Source: Thermothielavioides terrestris NRRL 8126 (lineage: Eukaryota; Ascomycota; Sordariomycetes; Sordariales; Chaetomiaceae). Taken from it: DNA of 64,000 bases. A program made the translations under genes and the position numbers. Shown one piece after another: positions 22,312-34,296 of the stretch (position 1 is the stretch's first letter; each line of letters begins with the position of its first letter). The notes below the pieces were generated by a model. It was not told the DNA's origin. It was given only the letters and a program-made list of their open reading frames with translations, and searched no databases. The stretch spans positions 7,722,001 through 7,786,000 of the forward strand of contig NC_016458.1 of the NCBI RefSeq assembly GCF_000226115.1. Reading direction: 5' to 3'.

Positions 22312-23999
22312 TCATGCGGCGTCGGCGCTGGCAACCGGGCGGCTCACGCGCGTCACCTGGTCGCCGGCACGGACGATCCGCTGGCCGGACGAGTCGGTGA
22401 TGGGGACTGCGTCCTTATTCTCGGCTTGGGCGCGCTTCCAGATCTCCACCTCGCAGCCACCCCGCAGGACGCCCACTCTCATGGTCGAGATGAGGTTGTG
22501 GGCGGCGTTGGAGTGGTTGTAGACACCGCCGTTGAAGACGGCGGTGGCATCCTTGCCGATGGCGGATGAGATCAGAGCCTTGCCGCCGGGGTGGTCAGCG
22601 ATGAACTTGCCGACGTCGTGGATAACACCGGCGATGGCAACCCAAGCCTTGCCGTTCTTGCTCTGTTCGACGAAGTCGTCCCAGCTGATGACAGGGAGGC
22701 TCTCGAGCGGTACGCCCCAGTCGAGGGTGGCCCGCTTCTGGTCGAGCTTCTTCTGCAGCTGCTGCACACGGCCCTTCTCGATCTCGTTCTGGGGGAACTT
22801 CTTCAGGTTCCAGGCGAGGCCGAGCTGCTTCATGGTCCAGATGAACCACTTGGTGGGGTCGTACTGCCACCACTCGATGGCGTTGCGGAAGTCGCTCGGG
22901 AATTCGTGGTGGAAGCTAAGGGGAGGAGCGAAAAGTCAGTTATCACGTGCCAAGATTCATAATCTAAAGGGGGTTGTTTGCACATACTTGTGGTAGCCCT
23001 CGCCAAGGGTCACCAGGGCGGTCAAGACGTGGTCTCTCGGCGAGTTGCGGTCGTCGAAGGGCTGGTCACCGAGCCAGTGGGCAAGGCTGTTGACGCAGAA
23101 TGTGGCTTGCTGGATGAAGAAACTGGGTACGGTCAGAACAAGCAAGATCGCAGCAGCTCTGGACGACTCACATTCTCAGAATACCAGCGTAGACGTAGCC
23201 GCCCAAGAAGTCACCCCAGCCGAAACCGCACACAAGCGTGGGCACGATCAGGGCCATGGTGACGACACACTTGATGAAGTGGCGGTGCTGCCAGACAACG
23301 ACGGGGTCTTCATTCAGATCAGTGATGTCGGTGCGGCCGATGCGGCGCGGGTTCTGCTTCATGACCATCCAGCCGATGTGGCTGTAGAGAAGACCCTTGC
23401 GGACGGAATAGGGATCCTTATCGGTATCGGTGTAGCGGTGGTGCGAGCGGTGAAGGCTGGACCACCATCGCGCGCTGCCTTCGACGGCGGCAGAGCCACC
23501 GGCGGCGAGGAAGATCTTGAGGGGCAGCGAAGCCTTGTAGCTCGAGTGAGCCCAGAGGCGATGGTAGCCGGCGGCTGGGACGTGTCAGTCACTCTCGCCC
23601 AGCTGTCGGTTGTTGCTCGCTTCTGGACAGAGATAACTCACTGATTCCGAGACCAGAGTAGAAATAGTAAACCACGGCGAAGATAGCAGTCTTGGGTTGC
23701 AGAGGAACCCAGTACGACGCGATCATGCCGACCAGGGGGATGATGAGGATGAAGGTCGTGTTCAGCCAGTTGACGTGCTGGTACCAGTTGCTCCATGTTA
23801 TGGGCTGCTCCGTGATATCTGTCCCGAAGCCGCCGTCAGTACATCAGTCGAACAAAGCAGCAGTGGCAGCCGCCAGAAACTCACGAGGCTTGCGGATATC
23901 GTAGGCTTTCTTCCGCAGGGGAATGTGGTCAGTGGTGCCATCGGGGAAAGCCTCGGCCTGCGGCACCGCCGACGACGACGACGACGAGGACGACGCCAT
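22312..23999 (-). CDS. OLE1: Delta-9 stearoyl-CoA desaturase with C-terminal cytochrome b5 domain, 5 exons
   Basis: This ER membrane enzyme introduces the 9,10 double bond into palmitoyl- and stearoyl-CoA. Exons (5'->3') are 23999-23885, 23818-23642, 23574-23172, 23122-22988 and 22915-22312, totalling 477 residues. All junctions restore conserved sequence: [29 protein letters not shown] and GYHNFHHEF. The three histidine boxes are at ~102-107 (HRLWAH), ~139-143 (HRSHH) and ~276-280 (HNFHH), with hydrophobic membrane spans before box 1 and between boxes 2 and 3. The fused cytochrome b5 domain carries the haem-ligand HPGG at ~385-388, the arrangement of fungal Ole1. The start [10 protein letters not shown] is chosen over an in-frame upstream ATG (24074) because the leader there is not conserved in character. 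It is intact. Confidence 0.96.
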
Positions 24000-25382
24000 G
24001 GCTACGTGACTGGCAAAGCCGTCCAGTACTAGGTCGAGCGGGCGAGTTGGAGACGAGTCGTCAAGAAGGGGCACGGCGTGGGCTCAAAGATGCCGATCCG
24101 ATGTTGCACAGAACGAAGTGGGAAGGGGAAGAGGGGCGGTAGGGCAGAAAAGTTTATATGGGTTGTAAGTCGACTACACTATGTAGTCCAAGGAGCAAGG
24201 GTGACGACAACCCTGCGTGTTTCTTGCGGAGTAAGTTGGTCAAGGGAGGGAGCGTTTGGCAAGGAAGCGAAACGCTTGGGTTCAACGTAAAAGTGGAAGT
24301 CGCCTGGAACGTGTTTTCCGCACCAAAGCATGTGCGGAAGGACACAGTCGGTACCCGGGTAGCTCCTGACAAGCAGTCGCCACTTCACCCGTTGGGGTTC
24401 TGGAGAGGAGAACGTTAACTTCTGTGTCGCAATGACACGATTCTGCTGACAGCAATGGCGGATCCTCAGGTCACTTTGGCATCATTTGTCTTTGGCCTCG
24501 GCTGAGGAACGCATGTGCAACGGGCCATGGCTCTGGAAATGCGAGTCCCTGCCCAAAACAGCCAGCTTGGGATGCCAGCCGTTGTGCCGGCCAAAATTGT
24601 TGAGCAAAGTGTTGGGGAGGTGTTGCAGTTGCAAGCTTGTTTTAAAGACCCGCCGCGCCCCTGATTGGCTGGTTTCGATCGGTTCGTGCAGGCACGAGCC
24701 AACCAGGGTGCAGCAGAAGCTTCGACTCAACCCCTCCTTCTCGGCTGCGGCAGGATGAGCCCCGGAACCGGTGATGTCGTTCCCTTCACTTGATCTCGGG
24801 CGTCCGAGATGCTCAGCGTCTTTTCGGAATCACATGCAGTTTCCACTTGCTCCAGCCGAGACCATACATTTTGTAGATGGCATGGCTCGAGGATGGTTCG
24901 TCCCATCGTCCCATCGTCCCATTGTGAAGGTTGGACCCACCGCCCGAGGTTCGCCCGGACAGCCGGGAACTGGAGCGACTTCTCAACAATCGGGGTACGT
25001 ACCACAGTAAGCCACGACTGCAGCAACTGGAAAGCAGGAAGGGATGTGGCGTCACCATCAGCCCCGCAGGGCTGAACGACCAACTGGATACCTCACGTCG
25101 GCACTAACTTCGGAGTACACTTCTGTGTGCACCGAATACTTCCGTGTGCAATCCGTATAGATCGCGGAGTTCGGACTTTGTGTCATGATCGGCGTAAACC
25201 ACTTGGCAAAAATGTGTGCCCACCTAATGGCAACCCTTATGCGCCTCGGCAATCGACGCGGTCCATCTCGGCCTCTCCGTGGCTTCCACAAGCCGCAGGA
25301 TCCCGGAGCTGCACCCGGCACGCCTCGGACCGGACCTGGCCGAGCCCAGGTTGGACCCACCCATCGGGGCCGGTCGTGGTTA
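24000..25382. other. OLE1 upstream region
   Basis: This is the promoter side of the desaturase. No gene is supported. Apart from a small tandem repeat at 24899-24923 I see no named regulatory motif I would defend. Confidence 0.5.
24899..24923 (+). repeat. Triplicated GTCCCATC unit
   Basis: The 9-base unit cgtcccatc occurs nearly three times in tandem, about 0.9 kb upstream of the desaturase start. Confidence 0.7.
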
Positions 25383-25762
25383 TAGAGGTCCCGCCAAGAC
25401 TAATTTCGGAGGTTGCCGCTTACAAGTATTTACAATCGCCACAGGGTAAGCGGGGCCGCGACGACTTAGAGCAACATCGACAATGTACAATCGCGAAGAC
25501 TCGTAGCAACAACTTCACCAAACCTCAACCAAATCAAAAAAAAAGAAAACGAAGTTAACCCGTACCCTAACCTTGACCCTCACCCTAACCTTAACCCGAA
25601 TCCTAACCAGCGGGGGGCTAGCGCCGTCCCCTGTACCCCCGGCGAACTAACCCGTGGCTAACCCGTGGCGATAGTGTAAACCCCTTGGCGGTCTTGGCGG
25701 GGTACTGACGCTGTAAAAACATTGCCGACAATTGGCCGAAATTAGTCTTGGCGGGACCTCTA
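25383..25762. mobile_element. MITE-like non-autonomous DNA transposon, copy 2
   Basis: It is a 380-bp relative of the element at 12723-13123 in inverted orientation. Its terminal inverted repeats begin TAGAGGTCCCGCCAAGACTA and are flanked by TA on each side. It shares the order of internal blocks: the AAGTATTTACAATCGCC block, an A-rich run, a telomere-like CCCTAACC tract (25556-25608) and the ATTGGCCGAAATTAGTC end. Its internal sequence has diverged from copy 1 by substitutions and indels, so the two insertions are not recent duplicates of each other. Confidence 0.85.
25556..25608 (-). repeat. Telomere-like tract inside MITE copy 2
   Basis: CCCTAACC units with CCCTCACC and CCTTGACC variants are the reverse complement of the tract in copy 1. 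Confidence 0.7.
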
Positions 25763-26666
25763 TAACCTCCAGCTCGGGGCCGTCTTAGCGAGCCGTCTTA
25801 GCGACCCACCTATCCTATCCGTACTGTGTATCCGTTACTCCGGTACTCCGGACGCATAACTGCTCTGCTCCGGCTGCCGATTGTCCGGCCCGCTTGGGCC
25901 CGGCCCCTGCGATCCCTCGCAACGCCTCAAGCATTGATGCTAGCCTGACAAGTAGTCATGGACAGAAACTGCCATATAAAGAAGCCTGGTTAAGCTTTCA
26001 CTATGATTTAGGGGAAGCTCATGATATGGGACCGCTTCGAGCTAAGAAGCTCTCCATCTTGCCAAACTACCAGGTACTCTCGCGCTGCCTCATGGAACAA
26101 CACCATGAAAACTGGGCAATGTAACATGCAACGCCGCTTCTTTTAGAAAGGAATTAAGCCCTGGAAACTTCATACGCTGATGAGCATGGTAGGCAAACAT
26201 CGAACCACTATCAGATCCAACCAAATACCTAACCCAATGTGGCCCATGCCTGCGAGATGCGAGCAGAAATGCGCACAATGACCATGACCCGTCATGCTAG
26301 CAACGTCATAAATCATCCAGACGACCACCAACCTGCTGAAATTCCCCTCCCCCCTCCCCTGTCCACTCTGTATTCTGTAAAAGCCCAGCTCCTTGCTAAC
26401 CCACTCCAACACCATCGCCAGCCCAGAACAACACTGCCCGAACACTCGCTTGCGCCCTCCCGCCGCTGTAGCCCCAACGCACAAAAAGATCCAATGCGAT
26501 AAACAAAAGAAGAGAGATATCAGAAATGGTGAGGTATATATGTACAAAGCGTTCATGCCACGCAAAAACCCAACTCGAAAAGCTCTCAATACCGCCATGC
26601 CACATAACTTCTTTCGCTGGAGGAGAGAACAAAAGAAAAAACAAAGGAAATCATCAGTATCTGTCG
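25763..26666. other. Intergenic region downstream of the kinase-like gene
   Basis: This is the 3' side of the minus-strand kinase-like gene. No coding region is supported. The pyrimidine-rich segment near 26340-26360 and the A-rich 26470-26520 may belong to the 3' UTR. Confidence 0.5.
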
Positions 26667-29600
26667 TCAAATGCGAACGGGCGGCTTAACCTTCGTCGCG
26701 TCCGCGGCAATGGTCTCAGCCAGGCCTTTATCCAAGTCCAAGTCGAGGTCGTCCTCCAAATCCAGGGCGTCGCCGTCGCCGTCACGTCGGTTCTCATGGT
26801 GCGCATCGCCGCCCGCGTCATAGGCGGCGCCGATGCCCTTCAGGTCGTCGTCCGAGCGTCGGAGGAGAGCGGGTTTGTTCGCTTCGGGCGACGGTGGAGG
26901 CCGGGGCCGCGACGCCGCGTCTTCGTCGTTACGTTCGTGTCCGTGCTGGTCTGGGCTGTCGCTGTTGGTGTCGCCGCCATGCGGATGGTGGTCGCCGGCA
27001 AGGCCGCCCGTGGTGGTATTTGTCGGCGCGACGGATATCAGCTGGCCGCTCCGCCGCGGAGTCGACTTCGCAGAAGCCCTGCTGCCATCCTCGCGGGAGG
27101 CAGCTGTCCGTCGTTTGGCCTGCCCTGTGAAATACCTGCGACGCTCGCTCGGAGTGCCGGCCACTTCCGTGACATCCTTGCCGCTGTCTGCTCGTGATTC
27201 GGGTCCTGTTTTTCCCCAGCTGGCGCCGTCGCCGTCGGTCTTGTCGTCATTGTCATCGTCATCTTCGAGGTCTCGTCTCTGCTCCATCAACTGCCAGTGC
27301 TCGGACGGCGGGCCCCATGTTCTGACCGAAACAGGCTCCCGCCCCACCTCTCCATCCTTCTCTTGTTCCCCGTCTCCCGCGTATCCGGCTCTCTCAAGCC
27401 GGGGTGATCGGCCTCGGTCCATCAGAGAACCATCTGCCCTGTTTGTTCCAGTCGGGACGTTGCGAAGCCAGCGGGGCCCGTCGGCGTATGTCTCCAGCGT
27501 CCCTTCGCTTCCTCGCAGTCTGGTCCCGGGCCCCTCTGTTGGAGCCCGGGAGAGAACATCGCTGACAGATGGAACGATCGGTACGTGGTTGTACGAGTCC
27601 GACCATGTGTACGTCCGGCGTCCGTATCTGGCCGGGTCGTAGTCTCCCTGATTACTCGGCATCGGCGACGGCGGAGACCGGCCCCGGCTTGGGTAGTAGA
27701 ACGAATCCTCGGCCAGTTGACTATTTCCCCAGCCCACATATGACCAGTCGGTAGGTGGATGGACGGTCTTGATTTGCGGGATCCCGCTTGGAGACAGGTA
27801 ATCACGGCGGGAAGTGCCCTCGCCGTTCACGGAGTTGGCGAATCCGTTGGGGCGGCCGCGCTGAGTGTCCCCCTCAGGCTCGGGAAACCAGGTGAGTAGT
27901 TGGAGTGCCTGAACCCGGTTCCGGGGGTCAGCGCTCAGACAGGTGTCTACGACGCGCCTGTACCACGGAGGCACTTGGACGTCGGGGTCGATCTTGAGCG
28001 GGCGGGCGAATGCCTCGGGCTCATCTTCCTGGGTCGCCAACGCCCAGAGGACCATGCCGAGTTGGTAGAGGTCGGACTTGACACCAATGTACATGGAGAT
28101 GCGTTGGTTGGTCTCGATCAGCGCCGTCGCTTCCGGCGGCTCCCAGCCGATCGGACAGCCTCGCCGGTTGATGTCGATGATTTTGGCATCGTCGTTCTCG
28201 TCGATGACTATGTTGGATAACGTAAAGTCGCCCTGGACAAATCCGGCCTCATGGATCTCCGAGAGGCCGCCGACAATCTGACGGGCCCACTTCTCCCGGA
28301 TCGGCCAGGGCAGCGAACGTTCATTGTCGTAGATGACATCGATCAGGGCGCCCCGGGCAGCGTAGTCAATGAGCAAGCCGGTGACGTGTTCCTCTCGATC
28401 GTCGACAACGACGCCGTAAAAGCGGATCACATTCTTTGCGTCACGCAGTTGGTTGAGCGCGTTGATCTCATAGAGGAACTCATCCACCGACTCCGGCCCT
28501 GGGATCTCCTTCTTGATGAGCAGCTTGCCGTGAACCCGCACCTTGTAGACAAATCCCGACATGTGGGCGTCGAAGTGGATCTCGCGCTGTTTGACCAGTC
28601 TGCAGTTCATGTGCCGGACCATGCGCACCGGGGGGTAGATGATGATCTCCTTTGTCCTCGGTCAGCAGGGAAGAAAACAACGCCCACAAGGCCCTGCCTG
28701 CTTCCCATCAAACTTACGTTGACGTCCTCGACGACATGGACGTGTAGCCTGCCGTCTTTAGTTTCGAGCTTGAGATTGGTGACGCTGTTGTAGAAGTCAA
28801 TCTCGGGCAGGCTGTCCCGGATAGCCTCGTAGATCTTGGCGCTCTTATCGCGCTGGTACTGTGCGCGGGACAGCTCAGCCTCGAGAGAGTTCTCCGGAGC
28901 ATCGCGGTAATCGACCGAGATGGTGACGCGCCGCCACAGGTGCTCGTGCTGGCGGTAGGTGACGAAGAACTTCTCCCGTTTGGACTTGTCCCGAAAGTGC
29001 ATGGACAGGTTGAGGATCCACTTGCGCTCCAGCTCACTGTCGATTAGGGCCTCGTACTGCGACGTGGTCATGGACGCGACGTCCACTCTGGAAAGAGCAT
29101 CGGCGTCGTGAAGGGGGCCGTCAAAGCACGAGACCCTATCCAAGTCGTCGAAGTCACCCGGGTCCTCCGTGCTGGCCAGCATCCCCTCGAGCGGGTTCAT
29201 GGGCAACAAGGGCGGAGAGGAGGCAGCGCTGAGGCAGTGATGCAGGAAGTCGGGGGCGCTGGTTCGGGGATCGGGGTGGTTGAGAGCATTGTTGTAGGCG
29301 TTCACGCGTCTGTCCACGGAGACGGCTCTTCGCTCGGCAGGTGTAGGACGGACCGGCTCCAGTCTGCTTCGCACCTCGGAGCACTGCCTTTTAAAGGTTT
29401 GCGTTCTCGGCAGGCCGGGGACCACCTTCCGGGACACACGCCGAGCCAGGCCAGCTTTGTGATCGTTCTGCTGTTCCGGCCATTGCTGCTGGCCGTTGGC
29501 AGTTGACCCTGACAACGCATCGCCTCTGTTGTCCCTCTCCCTACCCGAGAAGAGCCTGCGCCACAGGTTTTGTTGCATCTGGCTGTTGGTGTCTGGCGAA

Positions 29601-29827
29601 GGGAACGAAGCGCTGACGGCGGCAGCCAGATCGGATTGAGCCATGAGGCTCGACCGGGAGGGATGCTCCTTTGGGACGGGCAGGCTGGAAGAGTGACGGG
29701 CGGCTGCCAGGTCATGTGCTGCGGGTATCGTGCGAGATGCTGGGGACTGCCAACTCGACCTTGCGGTGCCGCCGTTTGAAAACTGTGCTTCCTTGATCTG
29801 TATCGTCTCCTCTGCGAAGCAGTTCAC
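26667..29827 (-). CDS. Fungus-type protein-kinase-like protein with degenerate catalytic motifs, 2 exons
   Basis: Exons are 29827-28718 and 28649-26667 with a 68-nt intron, giving 1030 residues. Residues ~1-270 are Ser/Arg-rich and disordered. Residues ~270-380 form a folded region (QYEALIDSELERKWILNLSM; EHLWRRVTISVDY) that I cannot name. A kinase-like domain spans ~380-640: a possible VAIK-lysine equivalent in KLLIKKEI (~416), the catalytic-loop equivalent VQGDFTLSNIVID where HRD is replaced but the Asp (~511) and Asn remain, and DIN (~529) in place of DFG. It continues with WEPPE and DLYQLGMVLW, as in true kinases. The C-terminal ~370 residues are acidic, low-complexity and disordered. Activity is uncertain; it may be an atypical kinase or a pseudokinase scaffold. 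Confidence 0.85.
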
Positions 29828-31076
29828 TTTCCCTCCTCAGCTGCGCGAGGCCAGACCGCAGTGGCGCAGGACAAGGTGAGTTGCTCAGAATCCGTCAAAC
29901 GCACCCAGCCAGACACCAGACGTTACTTGATGGGACGGTCGTGAGAGAGGGATGTTATTATTGTGATTGCGCCGGGGGCTGGGGTGGCCGGTCAGCCTTG
30001 TCAGGCCATGCGGGGTGAGCCTCACCGGGCTTTGCTGCGCTGGCTGACCTTGAGCAGGGCCGGGGAACAAGTGGTGGTAGTGAATGGCGTGGTCGGCCGG
30101 AGAGAGCGAGGCAGTCGGAGGAAAAACCACACTATTGGGGAGGACCACTTTCTCCAGATATTTACGGCCCAATCTGTTGTCAAAAGCTTGTAGGCTAGGC
30201 TGGTGGTTCAGAGCCCGGCCACCCGGAACCGCCGCCACGGAGCACGAGCGAGCGACTGCAGCGAATCGACTAGCAGGGCGCGGCCATCTGCGTCAATTAC
30301 CAGACAGTAAGCCGGCAGAGCGAAGATGACGCTGCGCACACGGCGGGCCGCGAAGGGAGTGTGGTATGATGTGGTGTGATGAGGTGTGGTGAGGTGTGGT
30401 GAGGTGGTGTAGTATCTCAAAGTTGACCGCCGGCTCGAGGCAGAGACTGGCCGAGGCAGGACAAGAAGGGTCGAGTCGAGGAAAGAGAAAGCACGACGGG
30501 AACAGTTCAGACCAAGCCATCGGCCGCCTCAGCTCTGTTTTCTCGTTGTAACTAACTTTCGGGCAGCCAGGTTGTGCGGCATCGCTGCGCTGTGACAACC
30601 TGCGGCAGGCTGGTCTCCCCGCAGCCTCTCCCGTTTGCGTGCTTCACTCCTCCGTGCTGCACGAGGCAGGGAGTGAGTGGTGTGTGCGATCAGTGACCAG
30701 ATGCAAGAGCACAGGGGTCTCTGCAAGTGGGGATCAACTAACACGTGTAACGGCGCTATGGGTAGAGGGGCAGAGGGGTTACCGTGCTTGGCCAATCTGT
30801 CACAAACCTCAGCCATTGATGAGCGGGAGGAGTTTGCCCGGCATGACTGTTCCACCCATGTAGTCAAATATCCTGATCACAAAGAACGGTTCGACCTCGA
30901 CTTCTGGGTGATCAGCCGCAGGAGTTAAGCGTTGTTGCTCCAGCAGGTCCTGTGTTCCTCGGTCGAGTTGCTTCCCTCAACTGTCATGCCATACCTGCCC
31001 GTGAAGGTAATGTTACAGAGCAGATAACGTTACACGGGGGAGGGAATTTTTCCCTATACGGATTAACTTTATCTCA
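29828..31076. other. Upstream region of the kinase-like gene and approach to the RIP block
   Basis: This stretch is probably the promoter of the minus-strand kinase-like gene. It contains a GGTGTGGT/GATG-type repeat at 30361-30410. Composition is still normal here, and it turns AT-rich only after about 31.0-31.3 kb. No gene is supported. Confidence 0.5.
30361..30410 (+). repeat. GT/GA-rich tandem repeat (GGTGTGGTGA units)
   Basis: The units gaggtgtggt and gatgtggtgt are repeated about five times. It is low-complexity sequence upstream of the kinase-like gene. Confidence 0.7.
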
Positions 31077-31223
31077 GACCTCAGACCAGTATTGGGCTGT
31101 ATTGGCCCGCTACGTAGGCGTAAATTTGGCTTAGCCCTGAAAATTTGCCCTATACGCCCCACCACGCTGTCTGTAGCCAATTATATCGCCTATCGCAATT
31201 TGAGCCCAAACTGGTCTGAGGTC
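31077..31223. repeat. 147-bp inverted-repeat structure (possible MITE or hairpin)
   Basis: GACCTCAGACCAGTATTGGG at 31077-31096 (extending to 31098) is mirrored by AGCCCAAACTGGTCTGAGG at 31203-31221 (extending to 31223), with a single-base indel over about 21 bases. The loop is about 104 bases. It lies exactly where the sequence passes from normal to RIP-type composition. No clear target duplication is seen, so the mobile-element reading is unproven. Confidence 0.6.
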
Positions 31224-31699
31224 AAAATTCGCGATTTAGCCCGGTTAGGGTACGCAACGAGTAGGGTGAATTGCGCCGACGGCCACAACATCGTCAAAAC
31301 TAGGTATATTGGCGAGCTGTAAGTTGCTCTTGAATCGCTAGATTACACACTTTCTAACGGTTGTATTTTAGCTATACGCAATATAGCTGAATCTGACAAA
31401 GAACCTACCCTTCTTCCGTTGCTGACCTTCGGGCTATCGGCTAGAGGGAGCTTACACCTCCTATAACGGCTATCATTATTAGAGCTAAGCTCTATACCCC
31501 TATCAAGCCCTCGCCAATAGCCCTCCTACGCAATAGAGATCACCAACTAGCGAGAACGGCCGTCATTATCGTCTAGGCTTAGCTCTATACCGTCGTTAAG
31601 CCGGCCGTCAAGTTCTCACGGCCTAGTAGGAGGGCTATCCTGTCAACCCTCCTATACGATGCTAAGTACTGACTAGCGAGCGGGTACACGGCTACTAGC

Positions 31700-32540
31700 C
31701 GACTCTGACAATGGCGATATCAACGAAGAAGGCGATAGTAAAGAGGATAAGGTGGCTCTAGAGACCTCTTTAGATGATATCGTCAAAGAGACTAACAAGG
31801 TATAGTATAGTATAAGAGAGCGTAGTAGGCGTCAAGGCACTCTAAAGGTCTACAATATATAGTCGTTTCTTATAGAGTAGATCAAGAATCCTTACTGGGC
31901 TAAGAAGTTGGCTATAGCCCTTTAAGACTATAAAGTTTAGGCTACTCTTTAGAACAAAAGGTTGATCATTAAATCTATAGAAGAAGATGAGAGTTTAGGG
32001 GCTATTGTTAGTTAGATTCGCTATAAATTGAAGCCTCTTTAAATAGACCTATCCTTTATAGCGTTTAAGCTAAAGGACTAATAAGCTAAGGACTTAACAA
32101 TAGTAGAAGAGCTCTATAATATAGACTAGCTAGACTATAACCTTTATAATAGCTAGCCAACCCTTAAGGAAAAGGCGCCAATTACTATAAGGTTGTTCTT
32201 ATAGGTCTTATAGAGCTAATAGGATAAAAAAGAGGTCTCGTCGATATAGGTCGATAATAGCTTTAGCTAGAACATCTTCCTATTTACCTCTCTTCTTCTT
32301 AGTAGTATTGCCTATAATAAGGCTAGTTTCCTAAGAGATGTCTTAGGTCTCTACCTTATAGCTAGTAGCATTGTATAACGTGCTATTAAGACCTTTAACT
32401 ACATTGGCATTATCCCGTTGTACTAGACCCTCAACCGTCTACTAAACAATATAGCGTTGGGTATAAAGGAAGGTATTAAGAAGGTTGCCTATAACCTAAA
32501 TGCCCTTATTATATACAACAACTTCAACTTTAAGAACTGG
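31700..32540 (+). pseudogene. DUF6589-like gene, 5' part (host of element B)
   Basis: The plus-strand frame, ignoring RIP stops, contains an acidic N-terminus (DINEEGDSKEDK), then a region corresponding to the N-terminal half of fungal DUF6589 proteins: GLYLIASS, NYIGIIPLY, TLNRLLNNIAL and a final LIIYNNFNFKNW (family: IxYDNFNF). It is interrupted right after that motif by element B. Function of the family is unknown. There are many TAG/TAA stops. The exact start cannot be fixed; the region from 31.3 to 31.7 kb may be its leader. Confidence 0.65.
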
Positions 32541-32790
32541 TGATACAGAGAAGTGCTATAGATGCGTAGAATAACAAGATGTCGATTAATGATAGTGGTA
32601 GATCGGAGATCTGGGCAGCGGTGTGCCAAGAAATACATGCCTACAAGGCAGAACACGTGTATATACCCCGCCTACCCGATCGGGCCTAGCGTTGTAAACT
32701 CTACAACGTAGGGCGCGGGGCACCTTTATCTAATCTACGTACATAGACATATAGGTTATATAACCCCCCTGTTCCTCCTACCCTATATCA
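32541..32790 (-). repeat. Element B 3' LTR (left copy)
   Basis: The 250-bp LTR begins TGATACAGAGAAG and ends CCCTATATCA. It is intact, and serves as the reference for recognising the split right-hand copy. Confidence 0.88.
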
Positions 32791-32949
32791 AGTCTAGGCC
32801 TATAGGAAAAAACGGCAATACCCTTATTGCCTTACTTATCTAGATCCTCCGTATTATTAAATACCTTTCAATCAAGCGTTGCGACGTAGGGCTAGAAGCG
32901 TAGTGCTGGATTAATCTAGATAGCGATCAACTAACTTCTTCTATATCTA

Positions 32950-34296
32950 GTTATTATCTGCGAGAATAGAGTTCTTATAAGGCTAGCTACGCTTATAGGC
33001 TGGTCGAGGTGCCTAATTAGATATAGGAGGCTCATTGTAAGAGACTAGGCGATCTGGATAATCGCCTTTATAAGCCTAGTATTCGTCGATCAAGCGCTAT
33101 ATATAGCGTAGCTCGTATATAGTCTTCTAGATACTCTCTTCTTAGCTATAGCTAGTCCATTTAATTAGGTATTTGAGGCCTTTGTATATAACCTTGTAGT
33201 TAAGGATTATATCAACCTTATATTTATCGCCTAATTCGTTGTTATTAGAGGAGTAGTCCAATTGAGAGTCGACGATCGAGCTAGGAGGCGGCGTATTATA
33301 GCTGAAAGGATCGTCTTCCTAAGGAGCTAGGCAAAGGTAAGCGATAGAGATAACTAGGTAGATACCTATATTGGCTAGGAGATCTAATTTATATACTAAA
33401 TGGCTAATATAGCGTTTGATTAGAAAAGGTCTAGTGTACTACTATAAGTACTTCTAGGACAAGTTGCTTAGAAGATAGTAACTGTAGTATAGACGTAAAT
33501 AAACCTTGTCGCCTACATTGAACTTAATATCGTAATGTTTACTATTGTAATAGCGTTTGGTATATACTACTACGAAGTCTATACTTAATTGAGTATCCTA
33601 ATATAGAGTATCTTATAAAGCTAGGATAGTAGCTAGCTTAGTAGTAGCCTAGTTAGTAAGAGCTTCCAATAGTCTAGGAAGCTTAAAGTCGAAGAGCTGC
33701 TTATAAGGCGAGGATTTAACAGTTTCAATATAAACGTTGTTGAGGTACTATTATAGAGGTACAATGATATTTAGCCAATTGCTTTTAAAGTACTCGAATA
33801 TATAGAAATAGATTGTAATTTCTATAGTCTAGTTCTTATACTCTAAAAGGCTATCCGCCTATAGGTAGTAGGATATCGTTATTAGCAACTTAGTGCCTAG
33901 AGCCTTCTAGATACTTTACTAGAGGTCGGAAGTAAACTTATAATTGTAGTCGGAGATGATTGTAGTAGGTATACCCTAGTCGCTAAGAAGCAGTTGGCGA
34001 ATTAGTATATACCTCTATTCCTAAGCCGAATAGCTAGAATTGCCTAGAATGAGAAGGGTATACTTCGATAACTTGTAAAATACTATAAATAAGCTATCGA
34101 AGTGCTTATAGTTTAGGAGCTACTAAGGTAAACCGGTAGCTAGGACCTTCGAAAGGCCTAGAATGAAATCAATGGTGATAACGTATATTAGTAAGGTATC
34201 GGATAGTTAAATCGGTTGATAGTTGCCTAGATTAGGGCGACAATCCGTTGTATTGACTTGGCACTTTAGGTACAATTTAATATATTTCTTAACGTT
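32950..34296 (-). pseudogene. Element B integrase C-terminal part and chromodomain
   Basis: The minus-strand frame shows an integrase core (VITIDFILGLSK; IPTTIISDYNYKFTSDL, where D replaces the usual D-x-D context), GDKVYLRLYYSYYLL, and a chromodomain-like segment (ILNYKVIYKGLKYLIKW). Stops are RIP-type. The upstream zinc-binding half lies at ~41.86-42.0 kb, beyond element A. Confidence 0.75.
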
